A stretch of 53,617 bases of DNA from Bacillota bacterium (GCA_012516125.1 JAAYXB010000046.1:1-53617), one strand, 5' to 3'. Shown: positions 1-9,741, counted from the first letter of the stretch. Numbers and translations: made by a program. Notes: generated by a model not told the origin, from the letters alone.

Positions 1-2028
1 GACCCGGCCGCACACCGCGGGGAACGGGTTCTTCTCCTTTATGAGCTTCACGGCGTCCTGGTACCTCTTCTGCCTAATCAGGCTGATGTACCTCGGCACG
101 TCAACCCCCGCGGGGCACGCGTTCTGGCACGGCGCCTCGAAGAGCGCCGCGCACACCGACGCGGGACACTTCTTGTCACGTATGTGGGCCTCGTACTCCT
201 CTCGGAAGTAGCGTATCGTCGCAAGCACCGGGTTGGGTGCCGTCTGGCCTAGGCCACACAGTGATAGCTCCTTCACTTTGAGGGCAAGCTCGACGAGGGT
301 ATCGATGTCCTCCATCGTGCCGAGGCCTTCAGTGATTCTGTTCAAGATCTCCAACATGCGCAGCGTTCCGATGCGACACGGCACGCACTTCCCGCACGAC
401 TCGTTCTGGACGAATTGCAGAAAAAAGCGGGCGAGGTCCACCATGCACGTGTCTTCGTCCGCAACGACGAGGCCCCCCGACCCCATGATGGCTCCGGCCC
501 CAGTCAGCGACTCATAGTCTACAGGAAGGTTGAGGAGGACGTCGGGAAGGCATCCTCCCGAGGGCCCGCCTATTTGAACGGCCTTGAACTTCTTCCCGTC
601 CCTGATGCCGCCGCCGATGTCGAAAACGATCTCGCCGAGGCTGATCCCCATCGGGACCTCCACCAGGCCGGTATTGCGCACCTTGCCGGTCAGCGCGAAC
701 ACCTTGGTGCCCTTGCTTTTCTCAGTGCCGATGCTCGCATACCGCGCAGCCCCGCGCCTTATGATCGGCGGTACGTTCGCGTATGTCTCCACGTTGTTGA
801 TATTGGTGGGCATGCCGAACAGCCCGCTAATCGCCGGGTAAGGTGGCCTCGGTCGCGGCATGCCACGCTCGCCCTGTATGGAGGCAATGAGGGCTGTTTC
901 CTCGCCACAGACGAAAGCGCCTGCGCCTTCCTTTATGGCGATGTCAAATGAGAACCCCGAGCCGAGGATATTCTCGCCGAGGAACCCGTACTCCCTCGCC
1001 TGCGCTATGGCTACCCTCAGCCTGGCGATGGCAAGAGGATATTCTGCACGGACGTATATGTAGCCCCTTTGCGCTCCGATGGCATACGCAGCTATGGTCA
1101 TCCCCTCAAGCACCGCGTGGGGGTCTCCCTCAAGCACGCTCCGGTCCATGAAGGCACCCGGGTCCCCTTCGTCGGCGTTGCACACCACGAACTTTCTCTC
1201 GCCCGAGGCCCGCCTTGCGAACCCCCATTTCATCCCGGTTGGAAACCCCGCGCCCCCCCTGCCGCGAAGGCCGGATCGCGTGACCTCCTCGATCACATCT
1301 TCCGGCCGCATCTGCAGGCTCTTTGAGAGGGCGAGATAGCCGTCGCGCACGAGGTATTCATCGATGTTTTCAGGATCTATGAACCCGCAGTTTCGAAGCA
1401 CGACCCGGTGTTGCTTCGCGTAATACGGTAGCTCCCTGTAAGGGTGTGCCTCGTCGGAGATCTCACCCACCACCCACTCTGCTACGGGCCTTCCATGGAC
1501 CACATGCTCATCGACGATTCTCGGGATCATATCAGGCATGACGCGTCCGTAAGTTACCCTCGACGCGCCCGGCAGCACGACGTCCACCAGGACTTCCTGC
1601 TCGCACATGCCGATACACCCGGTGCGCTCGAGCGAGGCTGTCGCCCGGGCACCTTCCAGCTCCTGCTTGAGCGCATCGAAGACCTCCCCCGCACCCGCGG
1701 CCATGCCGCAGGTGCCCATGCCCACGATCACCCGTGCGGGCGCGTCCTCGTGTCTGACCCTGGCAACGAGGGTTTTCACGAGCTCCCGGCATCCGGGGTC
1801 GTCATGGCACAGGGGGCCCTCCACCCGACATCTAACAAAGTCCCGGCAGGGATTACCGTCGAAGTGGGTACACTTATCGCAACACTTGAAAAGCAATACT
1901 CCCATACGTGTAACCCTCACCCCCGCGGGTCTTTGGCTCAAGCAGCCCGTCCCGCATGGTCCGCCAGCCCACGTGCCGCCCGGCTGAATCCAGGTGAAGC
2001 CAAAGGGGCCAACGATGGTGCCCGGCAT
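1..2028 (-). CDS. NuoF-type NADH-binding flavoprotein fused to a GltD-like Fe-S domain (C-terminus cut by window edge)
   Basis: Flavin/iron-sulfur electron-transfer subunit that should oxidise or reduce NAD(P)H. Visible in order: a Cys-rich N-terminus (residues 49-80, eight Cys), a thioredoxin-like [2Fe-2S] domain (GMGTCGMAAG, then TGCIGMCEQE), the NuoF FMN/NADH core (GRGGAGFPTG at 256-265), an SLBB region, the 4Fe-4S motif ESCGKCVPC, and then a second Cys cluster and NPFPAVCGRV typical of the N-terminal Fe-S domain of GltD/NfnB-type proteins. The reading frame is open at base 1, so at least an FAD/NAD domain is probably missing. The chosen ATG has AGAGG 8 nt upstream; an ATG at 1905 has an equally good site. 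FdhB-like subunits of NADP-dependent formate dehydrogenase in acetogens are a plausible match, but that is inference because the catalytic partner would lie outside the window. Confidence 0.85.
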   Translation of the reverse strand, partial: MPGTIVGPFGFTWIQPGGTWAGGPCGTGCLSQRPAGVRVTRMGVLLFKCCDKCTHFDGNPCRDFVRCRVEGPLCHDDPGCRELVKTLVARVRHEDAPARVIVGMGTCGMAAGAGEVFDALKQELEGARATASLERTGCIGMCEQEVLVDVVLPGASRVTYGRVMPDMIPRIVDEHVVHGRPVAEWVVGEISDEAHPYRELPYYAKQHRVVLRNCGFIDPENIDEYLVRDGYLALSKSLQMRPEDVIEEVTRSGLRGRGGAGFPTGMKWGFARRASGERKFVVCNADEGDPGAFMDRSVLEGDPHAVLEGMTIAAYAIGAQRGYIYVRAEYPLAIARLRVAIAQAREYGFLGENILGSGFSFDIAIKEGAGAFVCGEETALIASIQGERGMPRPRPPYPAISGLFGMPTNINNVETYANVPPIIRRGAARYASIGTEKSKGTKVFALTGKVRNTGLVEVPMGISLGEIVFDIGGGIRDGKKFKAVQIGGPSGGCLPDVLLNLPVDYESLTGAGAIMGSGGLVVADEDTCMVDLARFFLQFVQNESCGKCVPCRIGTLRMLEILNRITEGLGTMEDIDTLVELALKVKELSLCGLGQTAPNPVLATIRYFREEYEAHIRDKKCPASVCAALFEAPCQNACPAGVDVPRYISLIRQKRYQDAVKLIKEKNPFPAVCGRV

Positions 2029-2059
2029 CTCCGCAGCCTCTTTGTCTTCGCAGGCTCTT

Positions 2060-2494
2060 TCATCGATCGATGCTTGTCAGACTTCCGGCTTCCTCGGGAA
2101 AGAAGATCCTGACCTCCCGCTCGTAGCTCTCAGGAGAGTCCGACGCGTGCACCACATTCTCCGGGAGCGTCCCGCCAAAATCCCCCCTGATAGTGCCCGG
2201 CAGCGCGTCCGCCGGGTTGGTGGCACCGACTGTGCTCCTCGCAACCTTGACCGCGTCGGCATCGCGCTCGAACACGAGGAGCGCCGAGGGTCCCCGCGTG
2301 ACGTAATCCAGAAGCCCCTGGAAGATCGGGCGGTCCGCGAGGTGCTCATAGTGGCGCGCGGCATCGGACCGCGCGATGGTCCTCATGTCCATCTTGACGA
2401 TGCGAAACCCTCTTCTCTCGAAACGCTCGATGACCGCTCCCACAAGTCCGCGCTCCACCCCGTCGGGCTTCACAATCACGAACGTGCGCTCCAT
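2060..2494 (-). CDS. ndk: Nucleoside diphosphate kinase
   Basis: Transfers the gamma-phosphate of ATP to other nucleoside diphosphates through a phosphohistidine, in the cytoplasm. The 144-residue product has the family N-terminus (ERTFVIVKPDGVERG) and the active-site segment NVVHASDS, with catalytic His116. The length is normal. It sits 80 nt after fhs and 31 nt before the NuoF-like gene, so it is probably carried on the Wood-Ljungdahl transcript although its role is general nucleotide balance. Confidence 0.96.
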   Translation of the reverse strand: MERTFVIVKPDGVERGLVGAVIERFERRGFRIVKMDMRTIARSDAARHYEHLADRPIFQGLLDYVTRGPSALLVFERDADAVKVARSTVGATNPADALPGTIRGDFGGTLPENVVHASDSPESYEREVRIFFPEEAGSLTSIDR

Positions 2495-2573
2495 AATCCC
2501 CTCCTCGACGCAAGCCGGGGCCGGGCCGAAGCGCCCGGCCCCGGGAAGTGCCTGGACCCGGATGCAACACGCC

Positions 2574-4271
2574 TTAGAACAGGCCGACGATCTTCCCCTC
2601 GTCGTCGATGTCCACGTTCTCTGCCGCAGGGTGCGCCGGAAGCCCGGGCATGGTCATCATCTGGCCGCACAGCGGCACCAGGAACCCTGCGCCGGCCGAC
2701 GCCCGCACCTCGCGGACGGTGAGCTTCCATCCGCGCGGCGCGCCGCGAAGCGAGGGATCGTCGGAGAGCGAAAGCTGCGTTTTCGCCATGCAGATGGGGA
2801 GGTTGCCCAGGCCCTGCTCTTCGATGACCTTGATGTCGCGCTCCGCAGTGCCCGTATACACAACCCCGTCAGCCCCGTAGATCTCCGTAGCCAGGCGCTC
2901 GATCTTCTCGTTTACGGGAAGGTCGAGGTCATACAGGAACCTGAAGTTCGGCTTCTCGTGCTCGAGGGCGTCGAGGACAGCCTCGGCAAGCTCGATGCCG
3001 CCCGCGCCGCCCCGCGCCACGACCTCGGAGATGGCCGAGCGCACCCCGAGCTCCTCGCAGTGCCTGCGGAGGTACTCAAGCTCCTCGAGGTCATCCGCGG
3101 GGAACCTGTTGATGGCGACCACGACCGGCAGACCGAACTTCTGCGTCACGTTCGTCACGTGCTTGTCGAGGTTCTCGCAGCCCTTCGCGAGGGCATCCAG
3201 GTTTTTCTCGGCGAGCTTGCTCTTGGCCACACCCCCGTGATGGTGCAGCGCGCGCACAGACGCAACCAGCACCACCACGTCGGGGCGCACGTCGGTTATC
3301 CGGCATACTATGTCGAAGAATTTCTCGGCGCCGAGGTCGGCGGCGAAGCCTCCCTCCGTGACCGCATAGTCCGCAAGCCGCAGAGCCGTTTCGGTGGCGA
3401 GGATGGAGTTGTTGCCGTACGCGATGTTCGCGAACGGCCCGCCATGCACGAAGGCCGGCTGCCCCTCGAGGGTCTGCACCAGGTTCGGCTTGATAGCGTC
3501 CTTCATGATGACCGCCATGGCGCCGACCGCCTTGAGATCCGCCGCCCGGACCGGCTTCCCGTCATATGTGTAGGCCACTACGAGCCTTGAGAACCGCTCC
3601 TTGAGATCTGACAGCGAGCGCGAAAGCCCGAGGCATGCCATGATCTCGGAAGCCACCGTGATGTCGAACCCGCTCTCCATCGGGAAGCCGTTGGCCTTGC
3701 CGCCGAGGCCCACCACGATGTTGCGGAGCTGTCTATCGCTTATGTCCATGACACGCCGCCACACGACCCGCCTCGGGTCTATGCCGAGCTCGTTCCCCTG
3801 ATGAATATGGTTCTCGACCATGGCGGCAAGCAAGTTGTGGGCCGCCCCCACCGCGTGGATGTCGCCGGTGAAGTGAAGGTTGATATCCTCCATCGGCAGC
3901 ACCTGCGAATACCCGCCGCCGGCCGCGCCGCCCTTAATGCCGAAAGTCGGCCCGAGCGACGGCTCACGCAGGGCAACCATGACCTTCTTGCCGAGCTTAC
4001 CCAAAGCCTGAGTCAGGCCCACCGCCGTGCAGGTCTTGCCCTCCCCGGCCGGCGTCGCCGTGATGGCTGTCGTGTAGATGAGCTTGCCGTAGGGGCGACC
4101 TTTCAGCCTCTGGATGGCCTCCAGGCTCACCTTGGCCTTGTACTTGCCGTAGAATTCGATGTCGTCCTCGGTAAGCCCCACCTTTGCTGCGATGCGCGCG
4201 ATAGGCTCGAGCTTCGCGCTCTGAGCGATCTCGATGTCCGGAGGGGTCCTGCCATACGTCGGTTCCGCCAT
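2574..4271 (-). CDS. fhs: Formate-tetrahydrofolate ligase
   Basis: Makes 10-formyl-tetrahydrofolate from formate, ATP and tetrahydrofolate; this is the ATP-consuming step of the methyl branch of the Wood-Ljungdahl pathway. The 565-residue product is close to the usual 555-560. The nucleotide-binding loop TPAGEGKT is at 73-80, followed by conserved blocks such as [20 protein letters not shown] and [16 protein letters not shown]. The ATG is preferred over an in-frame GTG two codons upstream (4277) because GGAG lies at correct spacing from the ATG. It follows nfnB with a gap of two bases. Confidence 0.97.
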   Translation of the reverse strand: MAEPTYGRTPPDIEIAQSAKLEPIARIAAKVGLTEDDIEFYGKYKAKVSLEAIQRLKGRPYGKLIYTTAITATPAGEGKTCTAVGLTQALGKLGKKVMVALREPSLGPTFGIKGGAAGGGYSQVLPMEDINLHFTGDIHAVGAAHNLLAAMVENHIHQGNELGIDPRRVVWRRVMDISDRQLRNIVVGLGGKANGFPMESGFDITVASEIMACLGLSRSLSDLKERFSRLVVAYTYDGKPVRAADLKAVGAMAVIMKDAIKPNLVQTLEGQPAFVHGGPFANIAYGNNSILATETALRLADYAVTEGGFAADLGAEKFFDIVCRITDVRPDVVVLVASVRALHHHGGVAKSKLAEKNLDALAKGCENLDKHVTNVTQKFGLPVVVAINRFPADDLEELEYLRRHCEELGVRSAISEVVARGGAGGIELAEAVLDALEHEKPNFRFLYDLDLPVNEKIERLATEIYGADGVVYTGTAERDIKVIEEQGLGNLPICMAKTQLSLSDDPSLRGAPRGWKLTVREVRASAGAGFLVPLCGQMMTMPGLPAHPAAENVDIDDEGKIVGLF

Positions 4272-4273
4272 GG

Positions 4274-5686
4274 TCACTCGCTCCTTTCCCGTTTCGCACG
4301 AATGAACTTATCTATGCCGCGGGCGGCGATCTTGCCCGCTCCCATCGCGGCGATAACCGTAGCAGACCCGGTGACTATATCCCCGCCGGCGAACACCCCG
4401 GGCACGCTGGTCTCGCCGGTCTCCTCATTGACGATGACGTTCCCGTGCCGCCCCAGCTTGAGCCCGGGCACGCTCCTTACGAGGAGCGGGTTCGGGTCGG
4501 TGCCCACCGCCGAGATCATCGTGTCGATGTCGATGACGAACTCCGAGCCGGGCACCGGGACGGGCCTGCGCCTTCCGCTTTCGTCCGGCTCGCCAAGCTC
4601 CATCCGTATGCACTCCATACCCCGGACCCAGCCCCGTTCGTCGCCGAGGACCCGGATGGGGTTTGTGAGCAGCATGAACTCAACGCCCTCTTCCTCGGCG
4701 TTTTCGATCTCCTCGAGCCTCGCGGGCATCTCCGCTCGGGACCGGCGATACACGATGCTGACCTTCTCAGCGCCAAGCCTCAGAGCAGTCCTGGCTGCGT
4801 CCATCGCCACGTTGCCCGCGCCCACCACCGCCACGCGCCTGCCGACCCAGATCGGTGTGTCATACTCAGGGAAAAGATACGCCTTCATGAGGTTCGAGCG
4901 GGTCAGGAACTCGTTCGCGGAGTACACCCCGTTGAGGTTCTCTCCCGGGATCCCCAGGAAATGCGGAAGCCCCGCGCCCGTCCCGAGGAAGATGGCGTCG
5001 AACCCATCGCGGAAAAGCTCATCCACGCTGACCGTCTTGCCCACGAGCGTGTTCACCCGGATCTCCACGCCCAGGCTCTTCACGTACTCCACCTCTTCGT
5101 CCACGATGGCCTTCGGCAGACGGAACTCGGGGATGCCGTAGCGCAGCACCCCACCTGTGGAGTGAAGGGACTCGAAGAGCACCACGGAGTACCCCATCTT
5201 CGCGAGGTCCGCCGCGCACGTGAGCCCTGCCGGGCCTGAGCCCACCACCGCCACCCTGCCCGCCGCTCCGGAAGCGGGCGCCGGCTCTGACGCGGCCCGT
5301 GTGCTCGAGGCCCTTTCGTAGTCTGCGGCGAACCGCTCGAGGGCGCCGATGGCCACAGGTTTGCCCTTCTTGCCCAGGGTGCATCTTTCCTCGCACTGGG
5401 TCTCCTGCGGGCACACGCGCCCACATATCGCGGGCAGACTGTTCTTCTCCTTGATCTTCCTCGCGGCCTCAACGAACTTGCCCTCTGCGATGAGCTTCAC
5501 AAACGAAGGGATGTCCACCTCCACAGGGCACCCTGCCACGCACGGACGCTTCGGGCACCCGATGCACCGCTTCGCTTCCTCCACGGCCACATCGGCCGGG
5601 TACCCGAGGGCTACCTCGTTGAAATTGCGTATCCGCTCGCGGGGATCTTGCTTTGGCATCGGATGCCTGTCTACTTTCGCCGGCAT
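4274..5686 (-). CDS. nfnB: NADPH-binding large subunit of NADH-dependent ferredoxin:NADP oxidoreductase (NfnB/GltD-like)
   Basis: FAD and 4Fe-4S flavoprotein. With the adjacent small subunit it should couple NADPH to NADH plus reduced ferredoxin by electron bifurcation. Visible: an N-terminal Fe-S domain with two Cys sets (C41, C44, C49, C53; C88, C92, C98, C102), an FAD motif VVGSGPAGL near residue 150, and an NAD(P) motif [12 protein letters not shown] near 285. Length 470 matches GltD-type proteins that lack a large glutamate synthase subunit. The second ATG is chosen because GGAGGG is 6 nt upstream; the first ATG (5692) touches it. It overlaps the end of nfnA by 16 nt, which supports a two-subunit complex. 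A SudA-type sulfide dehydrogenase subunit is the main alternative. Confidence 0.85.
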   Translation of the reverse strand: MPAKVDRHPMPKQDPRERIRNFNEVALGYPADVAVEEAKRCIGCPKRPCVAGCPVEVDIPSFVKLIAEGKFVEAARKIKEKNSLPAICGRVCPQETQCEERCTLGKKGKPVAIGALERFAADYERASSTRAASEPAPASGAAGRVAVVGSGPAGLTCAADLAKMGYSVVLFESLHSTGGVLRYGIPEFRLPKAIVDEEVEYVKSLGVEIRVNTLVGKTVSVDELFRDGFDAIFLGTGAGLPHFLGIPGENLNGVYSANEFLTRSNLMKAYLFPEYDTPIWVGRRVAVVGAGNVAMDAARTALRLGAEKVSIVYRRSRAEMPARLEEIENAEEEGVEFMLLTNPIRVLGDERGWVRGMECIRMELGEPDESGRRRPVPVPGSEFVIDIDTMISAVGTDPNPLLVRSVPGLKLGRHGNVIVNEETGETSVPGVFAGGDIVTGSATVIAAMGAGKIAARGIDKFIRAKRERSE

Positions 5687-6522
5687 TTGCATCCCTCCGC
5701 ATGCGCCTTGTACCGCTCCATGGCAAGCTTCTCCTCGGCCAAGAACCGCGTCTGCCTCGCCATGAGCTCCTCGAAATCCACCTTGTGCCCGTCGAACGCG
5801 GGCCCTTCAACGCACGAAAACATGGTCTTGCCGTCCACGGTCACCCGGCACGACCCGCACATCCCCGTGCCGTCAACCATGATTGCGTTAAGGCTCACAA
5901 TCGTCTTCACGCCGAACTCCGCTGTAACCTTGCAGGTCGCGCGCATCATCGGCAGAGGCCCGATGGCGACGACCTCGTCAGGGCGAAGGCCCCCCGCGAG
6001 CAGGTCACGAAGGAGCCCGGTCACAAACCCGTGATACCCGAAGCTGCCGTCGTCGGTGCTGTAGTGGACCTCGTCGCTGACCGTTTCCATTCTGTCCTTG
6101 AAGATGAGCATGTCTTTCGTTTGGGCGCCCACGAGCGATATCACCCTCGTGCCCAGCTCATGAAAAGCCTTCGCTTCAGGGTATATGGGAGCGACCCCCA
6201 CCCCGCCCGCGACGCACACCACAGTGTCAAGGCGCCTTATGTCCCTGGGCGTCCCGAGGGGGCCCACGATATCGAGAATGGAGTCGCCCTCCTCGAGGGT
6301 CCCTAGCTCACACGTGCTCTTCCCGACCTCCTGGAACACCATGGTGATGGTTCCCGCTCCGGGATCGCTGTCCGCGATGGTTAGGGGAATCCGCTCGCCG
6401 TGCTCGTGCATGCGGAGCACGAAGAAGTGCCCCGGGCGAGCGTGCGCGGCGATCTCCGGCGCCTCCACCACAAACAGCTTGATCTTCGGAGCCAGCTCCT
6501 CCCTCTTGATGATCCTGTGCAT
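5671..6522 (-). CDS. nfnA: FAD/[2Fe-2S] small subunit of NADH-dependent ferredoxin:NADP oxidoreductase (NfnA; PyrK/SudB-like)
   Basis: Member of the ferredoxin-NADP reductase family related to dihydroorotate dehydrogenase electron-transfer subunits. The 283-residue protein has the FAD-binding barrel (RPGHFFVLR, ERIPLTIAD), the NAD site (VCVAGGVGVAPIYPEAK) and a C-terminal [2Fe-2S] motif (GMCGSCRV followed by Cys in MFSCVEGPAF). GGGGGAGAG precedes the ATG. Fusion-like overlap with nfnB and placement in the acetyl-CoA pathway operon argue for Nfn rather than a pyrimidine-synthesis role, since no pyrD is present. Confidence 0.85.
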   Translation of the reverse strand: MHRIIKREELAPKIKLFVVEAPEIAAHARPGHFFVLRMHEHGERIPLTIADSDPGAGTITMVFQEVGKSTCELGTLEEGDSILDIVGPLGTPRDIRRLDTVVCVAGGVGVAPIYPEAKAFHELGTRVISLVGAQTKDMLIFKDRMETVSDEVHYSTDDGSFGYHGFVTGLLRDLLAGGLRPDEVVAIGPLPMMRATCKVTAEFGVKTIVSLNAIMVDGTGMCGSCRVTVDGKTMFSCVEGPAFDGHKVDFEELMARQTRFLAEEKLAMERYKAHAEGCKCRRK

Positions 6523-6546
6523 ATCTCTCCCCCTTGTCTCTCGTAC

Positions 6547-6578
6547 CAGGCCGCAGCGCCGAGCAGCGCTGCGGCCTG
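6547..6578 (-). terminator. Strong 13-bp hairpin between the MaoC-like gene and nfnA
   Basis: Perfect inverted repeat: arm CAGGCCGCAGCGC, a 6-nt loop, then the complementary arm. On the minus strand it lies after the MaoC-like stop codon and ends 25 nt before the nfnA start. No U-run follows, so it may act as an RNA processing or stability element, or as a weak terminator, rather than a full intrinsic terminator. Confidence 0.5.
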
Positions 6579-6645
6579 TCGGTTTCCTCGAGACCCTTTA
6601 CTACATTCGTCAAAGTTCCTGCTATTCCTTGTGGGTACGCTAAAC

Positions 6646-7131
6646 TCATGGGTAGTCTTCGAAAGCGTAGCTTAACACCGATGGGACTTTCGGGGGAGGC
6701 ATCACCTCGGACTTACCCGTCACCACAAGCTCGCCGTTCTGGTTGCGGGCGGTCGTCCGGAGGACCACCCTGTTCTCGCGCTCCCGGACCTCGATGACCT
6801 CGATCTCGCAGGTTACAACGTCGCCCCTCTTCGCGGGGGCCACGAAGTTGAAGTGCTGGGACACCGTGATGGTCCCCCTGCCGGGAAGCTCGGTGCTGAT
6901 GCCCGCCACGATGAGCCCGGCAAGGAGTATCCCGGGCACTATCGGCTCGCGGAACCTCGTCCTCGACGCATACTCCGAGTCCACGTAGATCGGGTTGAAA
7001 TCGCCGGTGATCCCCATGTAAAGATAGACGTCCTGGTCGGTGATGGTCTTGGTGAACGTCCCGCGGTCCCCCACTCGCAACTGGTCTATGGTCTTCCCGA
7101 GCTTTCTCGCCCCAGAGGATCCCTCTGACAT
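6646..7131 (-). CDS. MaoC-like hotdog-fold dehydratase/hydratase
   Basis: 161-residue single hotdog domain of the MaoC/PhaJ family (R-specific enoyl-CoA hydratase-like). Visible: the MaoC signature region MGITGDFNPIYVD, where the Asp and following residues match the catalytic Asp/His zone, although Asn-Pro replaces the usual His; then FREPIVPGILLAGLI and the hotdog strand TITVSQHFNFVAPAKRGD. ATG at 7131 is favoured by GGGGGCAGG upstream; a GTG at 7152 is also in frame. It sits between acsE and nfnA inside the CODH/ACS operon, where no fatty-acyl genes are present. The substrate is unknown. Confidence 0.8.
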   Translation of the reverse strand: MSEGSSGARKLGKTIDQLRVGDRGTFTKTITDQDVYLYMGITGDFNPIYVDSEYASRTRFREPIVPGILLAGLIVAGISTELPGRGTITVSQHFNFVAPAKRGDVVTCEIEVIEVRERENRVVLRTTARNQNGELVVTGKSEVMPPPKVPSVLSYAFEDYP

Positions 7132-7160
7132 CGGCCTGCCCCCTTCCTCCACGAAACGTT

Positions 7161-7958
7161 TCAGCCTGCGTGTGCGCGACGGGCCACCTCAAGGTACGAG
7201 TCGCAGTATACCTCCTTGTTGAGAAGGATGTTGGCAGTAGCAACCACGTCCATGAGGTCCTGGTCGGTGACATCGAGGATGGCGGCGTCAAGGCCGCAGG
7301 CCATGGCCATCGCCAGGAACGTTCTGTTCACGAGGCTCCTGTTCTTCGACTTCTGGGACACGTTGCTGAGTCCCACCACGGTGCGGGGCGGCGGGTCCGC
7401 GAGAAGGCGCACCTGCCTCAGCGTCTCGAGGACCTCGGGAGCATGCTCCTGGGCCACGGCTACCGGCAGGATCAGGGGATCGAGATAAAGGTCCTGCGGG
7501 CTTATCCCGTACTCGTCCGCGGCGGCCACGATCTCCATGGCTATCGCGGTCCTATCATTCGCGTCCTTGGGAACGCCCTTCTCGTTCATGGCAAGGCCTA
7601 TGACCTGGGCGCCGTACTCTTTTGCCAGAGGCAGGATGGCGTCCAGCTTCGCCCTCTCGCCCGTGGTTGAGTTTATCAGGGCGCGGCCCCTGTGCGCGGC
7701 AAGGCCTGCTTCTAGGGCCTTTACATTCATTGTATCGATGCAGATCGGGGTGTCAACCACCTCCTGGACTGTGCGCACGAGCCACCCCATGACCTTCTCG
7801 GGCTCATCCACCGCAGGCCCCGTGTTCACGTCGAGGAAGTGCGCCCCGGCCTTCGTCTGAGCTACGGCAAGGGCGTGAATGGGCTCAGGGTTGCGCTCTG
7901 CTATGGCCCGCGCCACGTCCCGGAAAAGCCCGTTGATTCGCTCACCTATGAGGATCAT
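7161..7958 (-). CDS. acsE: Methyltetrahydrofolate:corrinoid/iron-sulfur protein methyltransferase
   Basis: Transfers the methyl group of 5-methyltetrahydrofolate to cob(I)amide on the corrinoid Fe-S protein. The 265-residue TIM-barrel (pterin-binding family) aligns without gaps to the known acetogen enzyme at the folate-site residues D75, N96, D160 and N199 (VGLSNVSQ). Earlier start codons in this frame would only add unrelated residues; the ATG has GGAGGGAG upstream and overlaps the acsD stop by 4 nt (ATGA type), which implies translational coupling. Confidence 0.96.
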   Translation of the reverse strand: MILIGERINGLFRDVARAIAERNPEPIHALAVAQTKAGAHFLDVNTGPAVDEPEKVMGWLVRTVQEVVDTPICIDTMNVKALEAGLAAHRGRALINSTTGERAKLDAILPLAKEYGAQVIGLAMNEKGVPKDANDRTAIAMEIVAAADEYGISPQDLYLDPLILPVAVAQEHAPEVLETLRQVRLLADPPPRTVVGLSNVSQKSKNRSLVNRTFLAMAMACGLDAAILDVTDQDLMDVVATANILLNKEVYCDSYLEVARRAHAG

Positions 7959-8929
7959 GCTACTCCCTCCTCCCTCATCAGGAGTTCGTCGATATGCCGC
8001 CTGAGGGCAAGGGCGGCGTCCGGGTGCCGCATGACGAATATGTCGGCCCCAGCTTGGAGAAGCGTGGTCGCAGTCAAGAGCTCCCATGCCACGCCCCGGG
8101 CCCGTTGCGGGCCCCAGCCGGGGGCGGTCTCGTCGGGCTCTCTGGCCTCCTTCGCCCGCCACGCCTCCTGCCCCACGAACACGATGACGGGCATTGCCAA
8201 CATCTTGTCGCCCTGCAACGACCCCAGACGCACCCTCTCCATTATCGAGTAGCAATACTCGATGCCGTACCCGAGCGCGCCGCTCATGGGGTCGATGACG
8301 ATCCTTTCGGGGGCGAGCCCCATCTCGGTGATAAGTATGTTGAGCTGCTTTGCAATGTTGATGTCCAGCGGCGACTGGGCGATGATGTTGTGGCCATTCA
8401 CCATGCACGTTGCCACGAGGGACTTGTAGTTCTCCTGTTTCGCTATGCCTATGAGGCAGTTCTCCCCGGCGGCGGCCTCACCTACCGCCGGCACCACCTC
8501 GTTGTCCTTCTCGGGGTCGCCGCAGCCGATGACGATGAGCGGCACGCCCACTGCGGAGAGGACCGATTTCACGACCGCCTGTGCCTCGGCAGGTCCCGTG
8601 TTACCGCGGTCAGGGTCGCACGAGGCGAGCCTCAGCATGACGAGGTCCGCTCCGCATTTATCCACGCATTTCCTCGCCCATGCGGCCGGGTCGCCAAGCA
8701 CGTCCGCCCAGGGCTCCCGGAGAGCCTCAGGCCACTCCTCCGGAGATGTGTCCCAGATCTCCATCGCGATCCTCGGGGGATTCGGCACTTCGCCTTCGAA
8801 GTGGAGGAACGGCAGACCCGTCTCGCCTCCCACCGTCACGGTGTGCGTGCGGGTGCCGCCGCGCTCGCGCGTCGCACCTATGGCTACCTCTCGCACTTTG
8901 CCTGTCCAGTGTTCCTTGAGAACCTCCAC
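7955..8929 (-). CDS. acsD: Corrinoid/iron-sulfur protein small subunit (CdhD/AcsD)
   Basis: TIM-barrel subunit of the methyl-carrying corrinoid Fe-S protein; with AcsC it cradles the cobamide and shuttles methyl from AcsE to acetyl-CoA synthase. The 324-residue product matches the acetogen protein throughout (LPFHHFEGE-like LPFLHFEGE, VIGCGDPEKD, SPLDINIAKQLNIL, GYGIEYCYSIMERVRLG). A GTG start (VEVLKEHW) is chosen because it matches family length and lies downstream of GAGAGGAGG; 29 extra upstream codons are possible but not conserved. Confidence 0.95.
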   Translation of the reverse strand: MEVLKEHWTGKVREVAIGATRERGGTRTHTVTVGGETGLPFLHFEGEVPNPPRIAMEIWDTSPEEWPEALREPWADVLGDPAAWARKCVDKCGADLVMLRLASCDPDRGNTGPAEAQAVVKSVLSAVGVPLIVIGCGDPEKDNEVVPAVGEAAAGENCLIGIAKQENYKSLVATCMVNGHNIIAQSPLDINIAKQLNILITEMGLAPERIVIDPMSGALGYGIEYCYSIMERVRLGSLQGDKMLAMPVIVFVGQEAWRAKEAREPDETAPGWGPQRARGVAWELLTATTLLQAGADIFVMRHPDAALALRRHIDELLMREEGVA

Positions 8930-8976
8930 CTTACCCCGTCCCTCCTCTCTGAGATCAGCAGACCAGCAACCTGAGG

Positions 8977-9741
8977 TCAGCAACGAACCATGAGCCTGTC
9001 GAACATCCCCCGGCACGCAAGCACGGCAGGCGACGACACCGGAAGCTCCGCGAAAGGCCGCCCGGCCATGTCGAATTCCACAACAGCCGGGTCGTAGGGC
9101 ACGACGCCGAGAAGACTCATACCAGACCTCGCAATCTCCTCTTCCAGGACGCCGTCGAGCCCACCCTCAGGGGCCCTCGTCACAACCAGGTGCCTCGCCC
9201 CGATCCTGGTCTTCAGGCGAGTCGCCAGCCGATCGATTCGCGCGGCCGCTTGAAGGCCCCGCACCGTGGGGTCGCTCGTCACGACGAGCACGTCCACGCT
9301 GTCCGTGGTCCTGCGGCTCAAGTGCTCGAGCCCCGCCTCGTTGTCCATCACTACGAACCTGTAGCCGCCCGAAAGCTCTTCCATGAAGTGGCGGAGGAGG
9401 TTGTTCGCATAGCAGTAGCACCCTGGGCCTTCCGGGCCCCCCATCACGAGAAGGTCCACTCCTCTCCCCTCCACCATGGCTGCGTGAAGGCGGTACTCGA
9501 TGTACGTCTCCTTCGTCATAGCAGGAGACTGTGCCCTCTGGGGTGATACCGCCTCATCCAACAGCTCAGCGATGGTGACCTCCGGGCGCATGCCCAGAGT
9601 CTCTCCGAGGTTCGCGTTGGGATCTGCGTCCACTGCGAGTATCGGTTCCCCGCCGTGCTCGCGAAGGTATCTTACAAGCAGCGCTGCGAGGGTGGTCTTG
9701 CCTGTGCCGCCTTTTCCTGCGATAGCTATCGTGAATGCCAC
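8977..9741 (-). CDS. CooC/AcsF-type nickel-insertion ATPase (acs-proximal copy)
   Basis: 254-residue MinD-like P-loop ATPase with the deviant Walker A GKGGTGKTT (9-17) and the CooC metal-site CxC pair C108/C110 in GPGCYCYANN. CooC family proteins use ATP hydrolysis to load Ni into CODH or acetyl-CoA synthase. Placement between acsD and the RACo-like gene, far from cooS, suggests this copy matures the acetyl-CoA synthase A-cluster (AcsF role), while the copy next to cooF serves CODH; that division is inference. Confidence 0.9.
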   Translation of the reverse strand: MAFTIAIAGKGGTGKTTLAALLVRYLREHGGEPILAVDADPNANLGETLGMRPEVTIAELLDEAVSPQRAQSPAMTKETYIEYRLHAAMVEGRGVDLLVMGGPEGPGCYCYANNLLRHFMEELSGGYRFVVMDNEAGLEHLSRRTTDSVDVLVVTSDPTVRGLQAAARIDRLATRLKTRIGARHLVVTRAPEGGLDGVLEEEIARSGMSLLGVVPYDPAVVEFDMAGRPFAELPVSSPAVLACRGMFDRLMVRC

